Positions 50,504-58,973 of a stretch of DNA of 64,000 nucleotides are shown in pieces. Source of the stretch: Bog-756 sp963727955. Lineage in GTDB: Bacteria > Actinomycetota > Acidimicrobiia > Acidimicrobiales > RAAP-2. Numbering within the stretch: the stretch's first letter is position 1; every line of letters starts with the position of its first letter. A program made the position numbers and the translations under genes. The stretch is from positions 558,001-622,000 of the forward strand of contig CAVSII010000001.1 of the NCBI GenBank assembly GCA_963727955.1, given 5' to 3'. The notes under the pieces were generated by a model that saw only the letters and a list, made by a program, of their open reading frames with translations, ran no database searches and was not told the origin of the DNA.

Positions 50504-52846
50504 TCAAAAACCGGCCGCCCCCACGATCGGCCCGTTCAGACGGACGTTGCCCATCGAGCCGTAGAAGGGCGCATTTCCGAAGGAGAAGATTCCCCCGTCG
50601 CCGGCCACCAACCGGTAGCCGGACCCGTTCGAGGTGGGGGCGATGCCGGTTACCGGCGCCTCCAGATAGTGGTTGCCCATGGAGCCGTAGAAGGGCGCAT
50701 TGAAAGCGAACACACCCCCGTCCGACGCCACCAGCCAGTAGCCACCTGTGGCCACGTCGACGGCTGTGCCCACGATGGGCGAGGCCAGCGATCGACCGCC
50801 CATGGAGCCGAAGTACTGAGCGTCGCCAAAGGTGAAAACCGATCCGTCGGAGGAGACCAACCGATAGCCGCGGCCGTCGGCCGTCACCGCCATTCCCACC
50901 ACCGGCGCCTGTTGTTGGCCGCCCCGCGATCCTTTGAAAGCGGCGTCCCCGAAGGCGAAGACCCCTCCGTCCGATGCCACCAGCCAATAACCCTTGCCGT
51001 CAGGGGTGGCGGCCATGCCCACGATGGGCTTGTTGAGGCGGATACCACCCATGGATCCGTAGAACCTGGCGGCCCCGAAGGCGAAGATCCCTCCGTCCGA
51101 TGCCACCAGCCAATAGCCACCCGTGTTGGCGTCCAGGGCCATACCGACCACCGGTGCGTTGAGACGGACGCCCCCCATGGAGCCGCAGAAGGGCGCTCCG
51201 AAAGAGAAGATCCCTCCATCCGAAGCGGCAAGACGGTAGCCGCTGAAGGCGGCCGAGGGGATGGTGCAGGCCGGAACGGACCCAGGAGCGGGGGTGCCCC
51301 CGGCATTCCCCGTCAGCCGCGGGTCGTGGTGAAACTCGGGCCACGATCCGCTGCCGACGGCCAGAGCACCGTTCGAACCGGGGATCTCGTAGTGCTCCAC
51401 CTGTCCGAAGCACTGCGAGGTGGGACAGCCGTAGCCGGCAACGGTGATCCCGATGGAGCCGTTTGGGTCATCGGTGACCAGTGGCGAATTCTGTACGCCG
51501 AGCACTCCGTACTGCGGGTCGGCAGTCCCGTTGAGGACCGCCACTTGTTGATGGGACCGACCGTCGAAGATGTCGACGCCCAGCGTTGTCGGCACCAGAA
51601 GGTCTTGATAGCCATCCCCGGTGAGGTCGGCGGTGGTGACCGAACCTATGACCTCTCCTGTAGCCGGTGCGTGCCAGAGCGGTGCCCCGGTAGCACCGTC
51701 GAGTACCCAGACGCTCCCGCCACCCGACGGGGTCCCCGTCCCCTCCACGACGTCCATTGATCCGTCACCGGACACATCGGCCAGCGCCGGGCTGCTGAAG
51801 GTGGAGCCATCCAGTCTGGTGGACCACTGGAGGCCACAATTGGAATTGAAGGCCATCACCTTGTCGGTGTCGGAAGCCCCGCCAAAGTACGAACCAGTTC
51901 CCATGACGATGCCGGTACGGCCACCGCCCAGGAAACCACCGACGGCCGGCGATGAATCCATCGTCTGGTCGGTGTCGTAATGACAGATCAGCCCGCCCTG
52001 ACCGTTCAGGATGCGAAGGTGACCGCCCTGCGGGTATATCTGCCCGTCGGCGAACCCTGCCGTCTGGTCACTGCCCTCGACGATCTCGGTCCGGCCGGTG
52101 CCGTAGAGGTCGGCCAGGGCGGCAGTGGAGAACACGCTGTCGGAGGTGAAGAACGGCCAGCCGGGCAGGGTCGCCCCGTTGTTGGCGTCGAGGGCATACT
52201 CCTCCTCGTCCAGTGATCCGGCCACCACGCCCAGCCCTTGTCCGCCGATCGGCCCGACGCTGAGCGATGCCTGTACGCCGTGGGCGACCTGGGGGTCGGT
52301 GCTCTGCTCCACCACCTGGCTGTGCCACATCACGTTGCCCGCCGGGCCGATGGCCTGATAGCCACCCTGGCTCGGGTAAGCGGCGTTTCCCGACCCGACG
52401 AACACCGAATCCAGACCGCCCGGGCCGAGCACCGCCGCCGACGGAGTCGAGTCGACCGGCACATGGAGGGAGACCGGCCACCCCCGCACTTCACTCCCGT
52501 TGGAGAGATGGAGGGCATAGACCCTGCCGGCCCGGTCTCCCACCACCACCGCAGGACCGCCCCCGTCGAGAGTGGCGACAGTGGGGGAGGATTCGGCGAT
52601 GGCCCCGCCCACATCGCCGAGCGATCCCGTCGACCACGCCAGTTGCAGGTTCAGACTGCCCGGAGCAGTGTCGGCGGTGGCGGCGTGGGCAGGAACCAGG
52701 CCGCCCAGCGCAGTCGGGGAGCCGAAGACGGTCAACCCCACGGCCAGCACCAGGCCGGCCGTCAGTCGAAGGCACAGCCTCGGACCGTGGGGACATCGAT
52801 GGTGGTCAAGTCGACGGTCAGCGTTCATGTTGACGTCCAGTTTCAT
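50504..52846 (-). CDS. Large secreted protein with FG-GAP-like and 'DGG-FxFG' repeats
   Basis: Exported protein of 780 residues with a signal peptide (LRLTAGLVLAVGLTVFGSP). Residues about 75-530 resemble an FG-GAP/VCBS or quinoprotein-like propeller (SSPTVATLDGGGPAVVVGDRAGRVYAL, SSPALADVSGDGSMDVVEG, TADLTGDGYQDLLVP). Residues about 535-780 are six or seven repeats of about 43 residues such as YWLVASDGGIFAFGAARFYG, ending GPIVGAAGF. AGGAGG precedes ATG 52846. The C-terminal repeats match the convergent gene at 49481. Probably surface-exposed and ligand-binding; function unknown. Confidence 0.85.
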   Translation of the reverse strand: MKLDVNMNADRRLDHHRCPHGPRLCLRLTAGLVLAVGLTVFGSPTALGGLVPAHAATADTAPGSLNLQLAWSTGSLGDVGGAIAESSPTVATLDGGGPAVVVGDRAGRVYALHLSNGSEVRGWPVSLHVPVDSTPSAAVLGPGGLDSVFVGSGNAAYPSQGGYQAIGPAGNVMWHSQVVEQSTDPQVAHGVQASLSVGPIGGQGLGVVAGSLDEEEYALDANNGATLPGWPFFTSDSVFSTAALADLYGTGRTEIVEGSDQTAGFADGQIYPQGGHLRILNGQGGLICHYDTDQTMDSSPAVGGFLGGGRTGIVMGTGSYFGGASDTDKVMAFNSNCGLQWSTRLDGSTFSSPALADVSGDGSMDVVEGTGTPSGGGSVWVLDGATGAPLWHAPATGEVIGSVTTADLTGDGYQDLLVPTTLGVDIFDGRSHQQVAVLNGTADPQYGVLGVQNSPLVTDDPNGSIGITVAGYGCPTSQCFGQVEHYEIPGSNGALAVGSGSWPEFHHDPRLTGNAGGTPAPGSVPACTIPSAAFSGYRLAASDGGIFSFGAPFCGSMGGVRLNAPVVGMALDANTGGYWLVASDGGIFAFGAARFYGSMGGIRLNKPIVGMAATPDGKGYWLVASDGGVFAFGDAAFKGSRGGQQQAPVVGMAVTADGRGYRLVSSDGSVFTFGDAQYFGSMGGRSLASPIVGTAVDVATGGYWLVASDGGVFAFNAPFYGSMGNHYLEAPVTGIAPTSNGSGYRLVAGDGGIFSFGNAPFYGSMGNVRLNGPIVGAAGF

Positions 52847-53004
52847 AGCATCGATCCTCCTGCTATGTGCTTCGGGTCAGCCCTCCGAAACACCCACGCC
52901 GCCGATGGCCCGGAGCTCACCATGTCCGCTGGTCAGGATGGTTGTGGTGTCGGGAACCGTAGCCCCGGTCCCGCCGTCGGGCGGCGCGGTCGACGGGGCC
53001 CGAC

Positions 53005-53046
53005 GAGCGTGCGGGCACGAGCGTGCGGGCGAGAGCGTGCGGGCGA
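53005..53046. repeat. Three-copy 14-bp tandem repeat overlapping the tRNA-Leu 3' end
   Basis: GAGCGTGCGGGCAC (53005-53018), GAGCGTGCGGGCGA (53019-53032) and again (53033-53046). The third unit contains the 3' acceptor strand of the tRNA; the others lie just beyond its end. Confidence 0.9.
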
Positions 53047-53119
53047 GAGGATTCGAACCTCCATCCCCGAAGGGACCGGGACCTAAACCCGGCGCGTCTG
53101 CCAGTTCCGCCACGCCCGC
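53038..53119 (-). tRNA. tRNA-Leu (anticodon TAG)
   Basis: Complete class II tRNA. On the minus strand it opens GCGGGCG and closes CGCCCGC plus A, a 7-bp acceptor stem. The anticodon stem is CCGGG/CCCGG with loop TTTAGGT, so the anticodon is TAG (reads CUA). A long variable arm (TCCCTTCGGGGA) and the T-loop block GGTTCGAATCC are present. CCA is not encoded. The 3' end lies in a tandem repeat. Confidence 0.95.
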
Positions 53120-53212
53120 GTGAGCACCAGCCTACCGACGCCTACGGTTCCGCCTCCTCGACCGACAGGGGCCGACCACCGGAAGCTCACAGGACCGAGC
53201 CGGGGGCCTGGC

Positions 53213-53218
53213 TATAGT
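53213..53218 (+). promoter_or_regulatory. Candidate -10 box, leaderless start
   Basis: TATAGT ends 6 nt before GTG 53225, with no Shine-Dalgarno sequence. Would head the long glycan operon and start it as a leaderless mRNA. Confidence 0.45.
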
Positions 53219-53224
53219 CACGCT

Positions 53225-54355
53225 GTGCCGCCAGCGCAGTCGCCCTCGCCCTCGGTGGCTCCCCTCGAGCCGAACCCCGTCCCCGACGCCGACGGGCCCG
53301 ACTCGAACGACCGGGCCCGGTACATGGACCAGGTGATGGCCGAAATCGACGCCGAGGTCAAGCGGCGACGGGCCTCGGGCGATCTTCCCGCCGGTCTCGA
53401 ACGGGAGCTCGATGAGCTCTTCCTCGAATTCTCACCGGTGGGGCTCCAGGGCAAGGCCCGACTGCGGGAGACCCTGGCCCTGGTAGACGGGTCTGCCTAC
53501 GTCGACACGGCAGTGCCGGTTGCGTCGCAAAAGGCGGTGGGGAGCACCGTCAAACGTCTCATCGCCAAGACGATCGGCTGGTACGTCGGCTTCATCGTCC
53601 ATCAGATCGTCAAGTTCGCCTGGTCAGTGTCCCGGATGTTCCACGTGGTCGTCGACCACATCGAGGATCTCGAAGCTGCTGTCGCCACCCAGCGGACCCC
53701 CGAGCTTCCCGACAGCGCCGTGCCGGCCACCGATCCGGGCTCGAGTTGGTGGTCGGCTGACGCGGTGTCGGCCCTGGTGGGCGTCGAGGGCCGAGTCCTG
53801 CATGTCGAGTGCGGCAACGGCTCGTTGGTGGACGCGCTCCTGACCGCCGGCGTCGACGCCTACGGCGTGGAACCCGACGAGCGGACCATCGAATCGGCGG
53901 TGGAGCGGGGCCTCGACGTCCGGTCGGAGTCGATGCTCGGCCATCTGGAGGTGGTGGCTGAGGAGGCGCTGGCCGGCCTGGTGCTGACTGGCTCGGTCCA
54001 GTGGCTTCACCCCAACCAGAGGAGTCGCCTGGTCGACCTCATCGGCTCGCGCCTGGCCGTCGACGGCGTTCTGGTCATCCATTCGACCACCCCCGAGTCG
54101 TGGTTGGCCGGTGGATCGCCGCTGGTGAGCGATCTGGCCCCCGGCCGTCCCCTCCACGCCGAAACCTGGGGCCACCTGCTGGCCCCGAGTGGGTTCGGGC
54201 GGGCCACCGTGCGCACCGGCGGCGAGGACCGTCGGCTGGACAAGGTGACATCCAAGGGCGCCGATGCCGCCGCCATCAACGCGGCCATCGACGCCGTCAA
54301 CGCGTCACTGCTCGGACCCACCGAATACCTCCTCGTCACCGTCCGGGAGCGGTGA
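53225..54355 (+). CDS. Methyltransferase-like protein of the glycan cluster
   Basis: Protein of 376 residues. An acidic, helical N-terminal half (with ERELDELFLEFSP and a hydrophobic stretch TIGWYVGFIVHQIVKFAW near residue 115) leads to a Rossmann-like methyltransferase part: VLHVECGNGSLVDALLTAGVDAYGVEPDE is SAM motif I and the following acidic strand. SRLAVDGVLVIHSTTPESWL is the post-motif region; DLAPGRPLHAETW is shared with the protein at 56688. I start it at GTG 53225. The frame is open back to 53120, next to the tRNA, which I reject. Stop overlaps the next GTG. Likely modifies the end of the exported glycan (inference). Confidence 0.8.
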   Translation: MPPAQSPSPSVAPLEPNPVPDADGPDSNDRARYMDQVMAEIDAEVKRRRASGDLPAGLERELDELFLEFSPVGLQGKARLRETLALVDGSAYVDTAVPVASQKAVGSTVKRLIAKTIGWYVGFIVHQIVKFAWSVSRMFHVVVDHIEDLEAAVATQRTPELPDSAVPATDPGSSWWSADAVSALVGVEGRVLHVECGNGSLVDALLTAGVDAYGVEPDERTIESAVERGLDVRSESMLGHLEVVAEEALAGLVLTGSVQWLHPNQRSRLVDLIGSRLAVDGVLVIHSTTPESWLAGGSPLVSDLAPGRPLHAETWGHLLAPSGFGRATVRTGGEDRRLDKVTSKGADAAAINAAIDAVNASLLGPTEYLLVTVRER

Positions 54356-55447
54356 CCGCCGTTCACCAGTTCGTCCCCGCACTGCTGCCCAGGGACGCCA
54401 CCGGCGACCACACCCTGGCGCTGCGGGATACCTTGCGCCGTGCCGGGTGGGACTCGGAGATCTACGTCGAGGCGGCACATGACGAGCTCCAGGACGAAGC
54501 CACCTACTTCGAGCGCTACGCCGAGCGAGCCCGGCCCGGCGACATCCTTCTCTACCAGTTGAGCACCGCCTCGCCCATCGCCGAATTCCTGCTGGGTCGT
54601 CCGGAGCCCCTGGTCCTCGACTACCACAACATCACGCCCACGGCCTTCTACCTCGGATGGGAGGACAGCACCGGCGAGAAGGTGGCCCTGGCCCGTCACC
54701 AGGCCGCCGCCCTGGCCCCGCGTGCCACCCTGGGCATCGCCGATTCGTCGTTCAATGCCGCCGACCTGGAGACCATGGGCTGTACCAACACCGCCGTGGT
54801 GCCCATCGTGGTCGAGGTCGAGGGGCCCGGGTCGCGGGTCGATCAAAGGGAGCGGGCCCGGCTGGGCGCCCGACACGGGGACGCCACCGTGCTCCTCTTC
54901 GTCGGACGCTTCTCTCCCAACAAGGCCCAGCACCTCCTGGTCGAAGCCCTCTGGCTCTACCGGCGCTGGTACGACCCCGATGCCCGCCTCCATCTGGTGG
55001 GCCCCAAGGTGACCGCCCCCTATGTGGAGGCCGTGTTCGGGTTCGCCGACGAGCTGGGCCTGTCCGATGCCGTCCACCACCGCCACGATCTGTCGGAGAG
55101 CGAGCTGGCCGCCTGGTACGCACGACGCCGACGTGTTCGTGTGCCTGTCCGAGCACGAGGGCTTCTGCATCCCCCTTCTGGAAGCCATGCACGCCGGCCT
55201 GCCCATCGTGGCCTTTGGGGCCGGCGCCGTCCCCGAGACCCTCGGCGACGCCGGCATCCTGCTCGACACCAACCGCCCCAGCGCGGCGGCCTCCGCCGTT
55301 CACCGGGTCCGGTCCGACCCCACCCTGGCCGACGAGCTGGTGACGGCCGGTCACCGGCGGGTGAAGGCCTTCGCTCCGTCACGCACCCGGGACCTGTTCG
55401 TCGAGGTACTCGGGCCACTGACCGGCACGGTGGGCGTCGGGTCATGA
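54352..55447 (+). pseudogene. GT4 glycosyltransferase, single-base frameshift
   Basis: GT-B glycosyltransferase that would be about 364 residues long. Frame one (from GTG 54352) has FVPALLPRDATGDHTLALRD, LLYQLSTASP, VLDYHNITPTAFYLGW and VGRFSPNKAQHLLVEAL, up to ELAAWYA at about 55120. The rest (DADVFVCLSEHEGFCIPLLEAM, ending GVGS at 55447) is in the next frame. Paralogues at 57785 and 61921 read through this point as HYRSADVLV and YYAAADAFV, so one base near 55120 is extra. As with the MaoC gene, sequencing error is possible. Its stop in the corrected frame overlaps the next ATG (ATGA), which suggests the corrected version is the real gene. Confidence 0.85.
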
Positions 55448-56691
55448 AGCTGGCTTTCGTCACGCCCCGCTACGGGCTGGACGTGATCGGGGGGGCGGAA
55501 GCGGCCGCCCGCATGCTGGCCGAGCGCCTGGCCGCCCAGCCCGGGTGGGAGGTCGAGGTGATGACCAGCTGCGCCCTGGATCACCTCACCTGGGAGAACG
55601 TGGAGCCGGCCGGAACGTCGGTCGTCAACGGGGTCACCGTCCACCGGTACCCCACAGCCAGCCGCCGGCTCATCGAGTACTTCACCCTCGACGGACGACT
55701 GCGGGTGGCCCCCGGGGCGGCCACTCTGGCCGACTCGCGCCGGTGGGTGGCTCTCAACGGTCCGATGTGCCCGGGACTGGTCGATGCGGTTGCCGGTACC
55801 GACGCTGACGTGGTGGCCTGCTATCCCTACCTGTTCGCCACCACGGTGGACGGCATCGCCGTGTCCAAGGTCCCGACCGTGCTCCATCCGGCGGCCCACG
55901 ACGAGCCCGCCATCTACCTGCGTGCCTTCCGCCAGAGCTTCCGGGACATCGACGGCCTCGTCTACCACACCCGTGCCGAGCGAGACCTGATGGAGCACGT
56001 GTTCACCATCGGCGCACGTCCGCAGATCGTGCTCGGACTGGGCGTCAACGACCCGGCCGGCGCCGGACGGCCCGGAGGGGACGTCCTCGGCATCGGCCCA
56101 CGCCCGTATCTCTGCTATCTGGGCCGGGTCGACGAGCACAAGGGCTGCTCGATGCTGGCCGAGTACTTCACCCGTTACAAGGAGCGCCACCCCGGCGACC
56201 TGGCCCTCGCCCTGGTCGGGCCGGTGTCGGACAAGGCTCCCCGTCATCCGGACATCGTGGTGACCGGAACCGTCTCCGAGTCCGACAAGTGGGACATCCT
56301 GGCCGGCGCCACGGTCATGGTGAACCCCTCGGCCTACGAGTCGTTCTCGCTGGTGCTGTTGGAGGCGTGGACGTTGGGCGTCCCCGTACTGGTGAACGCC
56401 GCCTGTGCGGCCACCATGGAGCACTGCCGGCGCTCGGGCGGGGGCCTCTGGTTCGACTCCTACCGGTCCTTCGAGGTGGCTGTGGACCGATTGGCCGGCG
56501 ACCCCGAAGTGCGGTCGCGCCTGGGCCAGAGCGGCAGGGCCTACACCGGCCGCTACTACCGGTGGCCCTCGATCATCCACCGTTACGTCGGGTTCCTCCA
56601 ACAGGTGATGGCCCGGGGCCACCGGATCACGACCGGTACCCGACGGCTGTCCCTCGAAGGGACCGGTCCGGCTTACGTACGGGAGGCATGA
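55444..56691 (+). CDS. GT4 glycosyltransferase
   Basis: Cytoplasmic GT-B enzyme of 415 residues. MKLAFVTPRYGLDVIGGAE with AARMLAERL is the typical glycine-rich acceptor-side start; YLGRVDEHKGCSML opens the second Rossmann domain and YESFSLVLLEAWTLGVPVLV holds the donor-binding EX7E motif (E-S-F-S-L-V-L-L-E). It is the closest relative, within the window, of the protein at 63053 (shared VLHPAAHDEPA). Overlaps its neighbours by 4 nt on both sides. It would add one sugar of the exported polymer. Confidence 0.93.
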   Translation: MKLAFVTPRYGLDVIGGAEAAARMLAERLAAQPGWEVEVMTSCALDHLTWENVEPAGTSVVNGVTVHRYPTASRRLIEYFTLDGRLRVAPGAATLADSRRWVALNGPMCPGLVDAVAGTDADVVACYPYLFATTVDGIAVSKVPTVLHPAAHDEPAIYLRAFRQSFRDIDGLVYHTRAERDLMEHVFTIGARPQIVLGLGVNDPAGAGRPGGDVLGIGPRPYLCYLGRVDEHKGCSMLAEYFTRYKERHPGDLALALVGPVSDKAPRHPDIVVTGTVSESDKWDILAGATVMVNPSAYESFSLVLLEAWTLGVPVLVNAACAATMEHCRRSGGGLWFDSYRSFEVAVDRLAGDPEVRSRLGQSGRAYTGRYYRWPSIIHRYVGFLQQVMARGHRITTGTRRLSLEGTGPAYVREA

Positions 56692-57788
56692 GGAACCAGG
56701 ATGAGGCCATGACCGCCGAACACCCCGACACCTCCGGAGAGCCACCACCGGAAGGCGGCGACCCCGGCCACCGGCCGGGCCGGTCCGAAGACGAACGACC
56801 GGCTGAAGACGAACGACCGGCTGAAGACGAACGACCGGCCGAAGACGAACTTCTGGCCGCCTTCGAGCGCCGGAGCCCGCAGGGCAGTCTGCGTTGGGGA
56901 TTCGACGATGCCCTGCGCCGGGTGGCCCAGCCCGACGTGGACTCGGCCGCCGGCGCCGCACCGTGGCCGGGCCTGCCCGATGACCTGTGGGAACGGGGGC
57001 GGTCGGCCCGCATCGGCCAGCGGTTCGTCGGGGACGTGGCCGGCGTTCTGGCCGACATCCTGGCCGCCGACGCCCGGACGGCGGCCGATGCCGCGGTCAC
57101 CGCCGTCAACGGCGATCGGTTCGTCGCCACCTGGGACGCCCTGCGCTTCCTGGCTGCCCGGGTCGAGCTCCTCGAGGCCCGGACCGACCCCGTCGGTCTC
57201 GAAGCGGCCGAGTGGCCCGGCCCGGTCACCGATCCCAGCCAGTGGGTCGAGCAGGTGGTGGGCTGGCTGGGCCCGGTCACCGACGCCACCCTCCCGGTCA
57301 TCGTGGGTGAAGCGGGAGAAGGGTCGCTGGTCGAGGCCGTGCACCGCTCGGGTCGCGCCGTGGTCGGCGTCGAGCCCCGGGGGGCGGAAGCCTGGCGGGT
57401 CCTCGACGCCGCCCGTTCTGCCGACCGACCGACCCTGTCGGTCATCTTCGACGAAGTGGAGGCCTCCCTGCGGAGGATGCCGGCTGACAGTGCGGCCGGC
57501 ATCGTGTTGGCCGGCTGCGTGGACCGGCTGGACCTGCCCGCCCAGGTCAGGCTGGTGGAGGAGTCGGTCCGGGTCACCCGGCCCGGGGGGACGCTGGTCG
57601 TTCTGGCCACCGACCAGGGATGGTGGGGGAGCGAGTTGACGGCGCCGGCCCGCGACCTGGCCCCGGGGCGGCCCCTCCATCCCGAGACCTGGACCATCCT
57701 GCTCCGACGGGCCGGAACCTCCCCGCCGGTTTGGCACCAACCCCGAAAGGGCACCCTCCACGCCATCGTGGCCCAGGTGGAACGGTGA
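56688..57788 (+). CDS. Methyltransferase-like protein of the glycan cluster, second copy
   Basis: Protein of 366 residues with the same plan as the 53225 product: acidic, disordered N-terminus, helical middle (RIGQRFVGDVAGVLADIL), then a methyltransferase-like Rossmann part (PVIVGEAGEGSLVEAVHRSGRAVVGVEP) and SVRVTRPGGTLVVLATDQGWWG, DLAPGRPLHPETW. The SAM glycine motif is degenerate (GEAGEGS), so activity is not certain. An in-frame 18-bp repeat adds EDERPA units near residue 34. ATG 56688 overlaps the upstream stop; ATG 56709 is a second choice. Stop overlaps the next GTG. Confidence 0.75.
   Translation: MRNQDEAMTAEHPDTSGEPPPEGGDPGHRPGRSEDERPAEDERPAEDERPAEDELLAAFERRSPQGSLRWGFDDALRRVAQPDVDSAAGAAPWPGLPDDLWERGRSARIGQRFVGDVAGVLADILAADARTAADAAVTAVNGDRFVATWDALRFLAARVELLEARTDPVGLEAAEWPGPVTDPSQWVEQVVGWLGPVTDATLPVIVGEAGEGSLVEAVHRSGRAVVGVEPRGAEAWRVLDAARSADRPTLSVIFDEVEASLRRMPADSAAGIVLAGCVDRLDLPAQVRLVEESVRVTRPGGTLVVLATDQGWWGSELTAPARDLAPGRPLHPETWTILLRRAGTSPPVWHQPRKGTLHAIVAQVER
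56787..56852. repeat. In-frame 18-bp tandem repeat in the second methyltransferase gene
   Basis: GAAGACGAACGACCGGCT at 56787, 56805 and (last base changed) 56823, then a partial unit to 56852. Encodes EDERPA three times; a variable-length acidic linker. Confidence 0.9.
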
Positions 57789-58882
57789 GCGGCGTCCATC
57801 TGTTCGTGCCCATGCTCCACCGGCACGACGCGGTGGGTGAGCACACCCTGGCCCTGCGGCGCCGATTGCAGGACAGGGGAACCGATTCGACCATCTACAC
57901 GGAGATCCCCGACCCGCTCACCGCCGATCTGACCCGCAACTATCTGGCCTACGAGTCGGAGGCCGCCCCCGGGGACGTGCTGGTGTACCAGTTCGCCACC
58001 GAATCGGCCATCGCCGGTTGGCTGGCCGGGCGGCCGGAACCGGTGGTGGTCAACTACCACAGCATCACCCCTCCGGGGTTCTTCCGCCGTTGGAACAACG
58101 GCATCACCCGCTTGCAGGTCGGCGCTCAGCTCGAGCTGGCTCTGCTGGCGCCGCGGGCCACCCTGGGCGTGGCCGTGTCGCGGTTCGACGAGGGGGAACT
58201 GGTGGCGGCCGGATGCCCGCGGACCACGGTCATCCCGGTGGCCAACGTGGCCGATCCGCCCATCGAGCCCGATCCGACCGCTCTGGAACGGCTGCGGGCC
58301 CGGGCCGCCGGATCGGAACCGGGCCGTCAGTGGTTGTCGGTGGGGAGGCTGGCCCCCAACAAGGGGCATCACCTGACCATCGCCGCTCTCTTCGCGGCCC
58401 GCATGATTTCCGATCCGAAGGCCCGGCTGACCGTGGTGGGTGCGCCGACCGAACCGGCCTACGCGGAAGCTCTGGTCGGTTATGCCGCGTCGCTGGGGTT
58501 GGCCGAGGCCGTCGACTTCGTCTCCGGCATCAGCGACGGCGAACTGGCCGCCCACTACCGGTCGGCCGATGTGCTGGTCATGCTGTCCGAGCACGAGGGA
58601 TTCGGCGTGCCCTTGGTGGAGGCCATGGGCCAGGGGCTGCCCGTGGTGGCCTTCGACGCCGGAGCCGTGCACGAGGTGCTCGACGGGGCCGGCCTGCTGG
58701 TCGCCAGTCGGGAGCCACGTCGGGTGGCCGAGGCGGTCGACCGGGTCGTCGGCGATGGGCAGCTGCGCACCCAGCTGATCGAAGCGGGCAAATCCCGCTT
58801 CGCCGCCCTGGGCCTGGCCGACGCCGGGGATCGCCTGGTGACAGCCGTGATCGGCGCCGGTCGGGTGACCACCCCGCCTTGA
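57785..58882 (+). CDS. GT4 glycosyltransferase
   Basis: GT-B enzyme of 365 residues, paralogue of the 54352 and 61921 products. FVPMLHRHDAVGEHTLALRRRL and VNYHSITPPGFF define the N-domain; VGRLAPNKGHHLTIAALF opens the C-domain and SEHEGFGVPLVEAM is the EX7E donor motif. Start GTG 57785 overlaps the upstream stop (GTGA). This closes a second methyltransferase-glycosyltransferase pair, as if the 53225-54352 pair had been duplicated and diverged. Ninety bp separate it from clpP. Confidence 0.93.
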   Translation: MSGVHLFVPMLHRHDAVGEHTLALRRRLQDRGTDSTIYTEIPDPLTADLTRNYLAYESEAAPGDVLVYQFATESAIAGWLAGRPEPVVVNYHSITPPGFFRRWNNGITRLQVGAQLELALLAPRATLGVAVSRFDEGELVAAGCPRTTVIPVANVADPPIEPDPTALERLRARAAGSEPGRQWLSVGRLAPNKGHHLTIAALFAARMISDPKARLTVVGAPTEPAYAEALVGYAASLGLAEAVDFVSGISDGELAAHYRSADVLVMLSEHEGFGVPLVEAMGQGLPVVAFDAGAVHEVLDGAGLLVASREPRRVAEAVDRVVGDGQLRTQLIEAGKSRFAALGLADAGDRLVTAVIGAGRVTTPP

Positions 58883-58961
58883 CGTGTCGGTGACGGCTGG
58901 GCAGCCGCTCCGACCGGCCATGACCGGGCCCAGGCTGCGTCCTCGGCGAGGCCCCAGCCAC

Positions 58962-58967
58962 TAGGCT
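58962..58967 (+). promoter_or_regulatory. Candidate -10 box, leaderless start of clpP
   Basis: TAGGCT ends 6 nt before ATG 58974; no ribosome-binding site between. No clear -35 box. Confidence 0.35.
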
Positions 58968-58973
58968 GCGCCC

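Noticed and set aside
53005..53119. Attachment site of an integrated element at tRNA-Leu
   Set aside because: No integrase, excisionase or second att copy is present in the window; the direct repeats are contiguous, not flanking an island. Kept only as a hypothesis.
53120..53224. Upstream GTG (53120) for the first glycan methyltransferase
   Set aside because: It abuts the tRNA gene and adds 35 Pro/Thr-rich residues. GTG 53225 has a -10 box at the leaderless distance.
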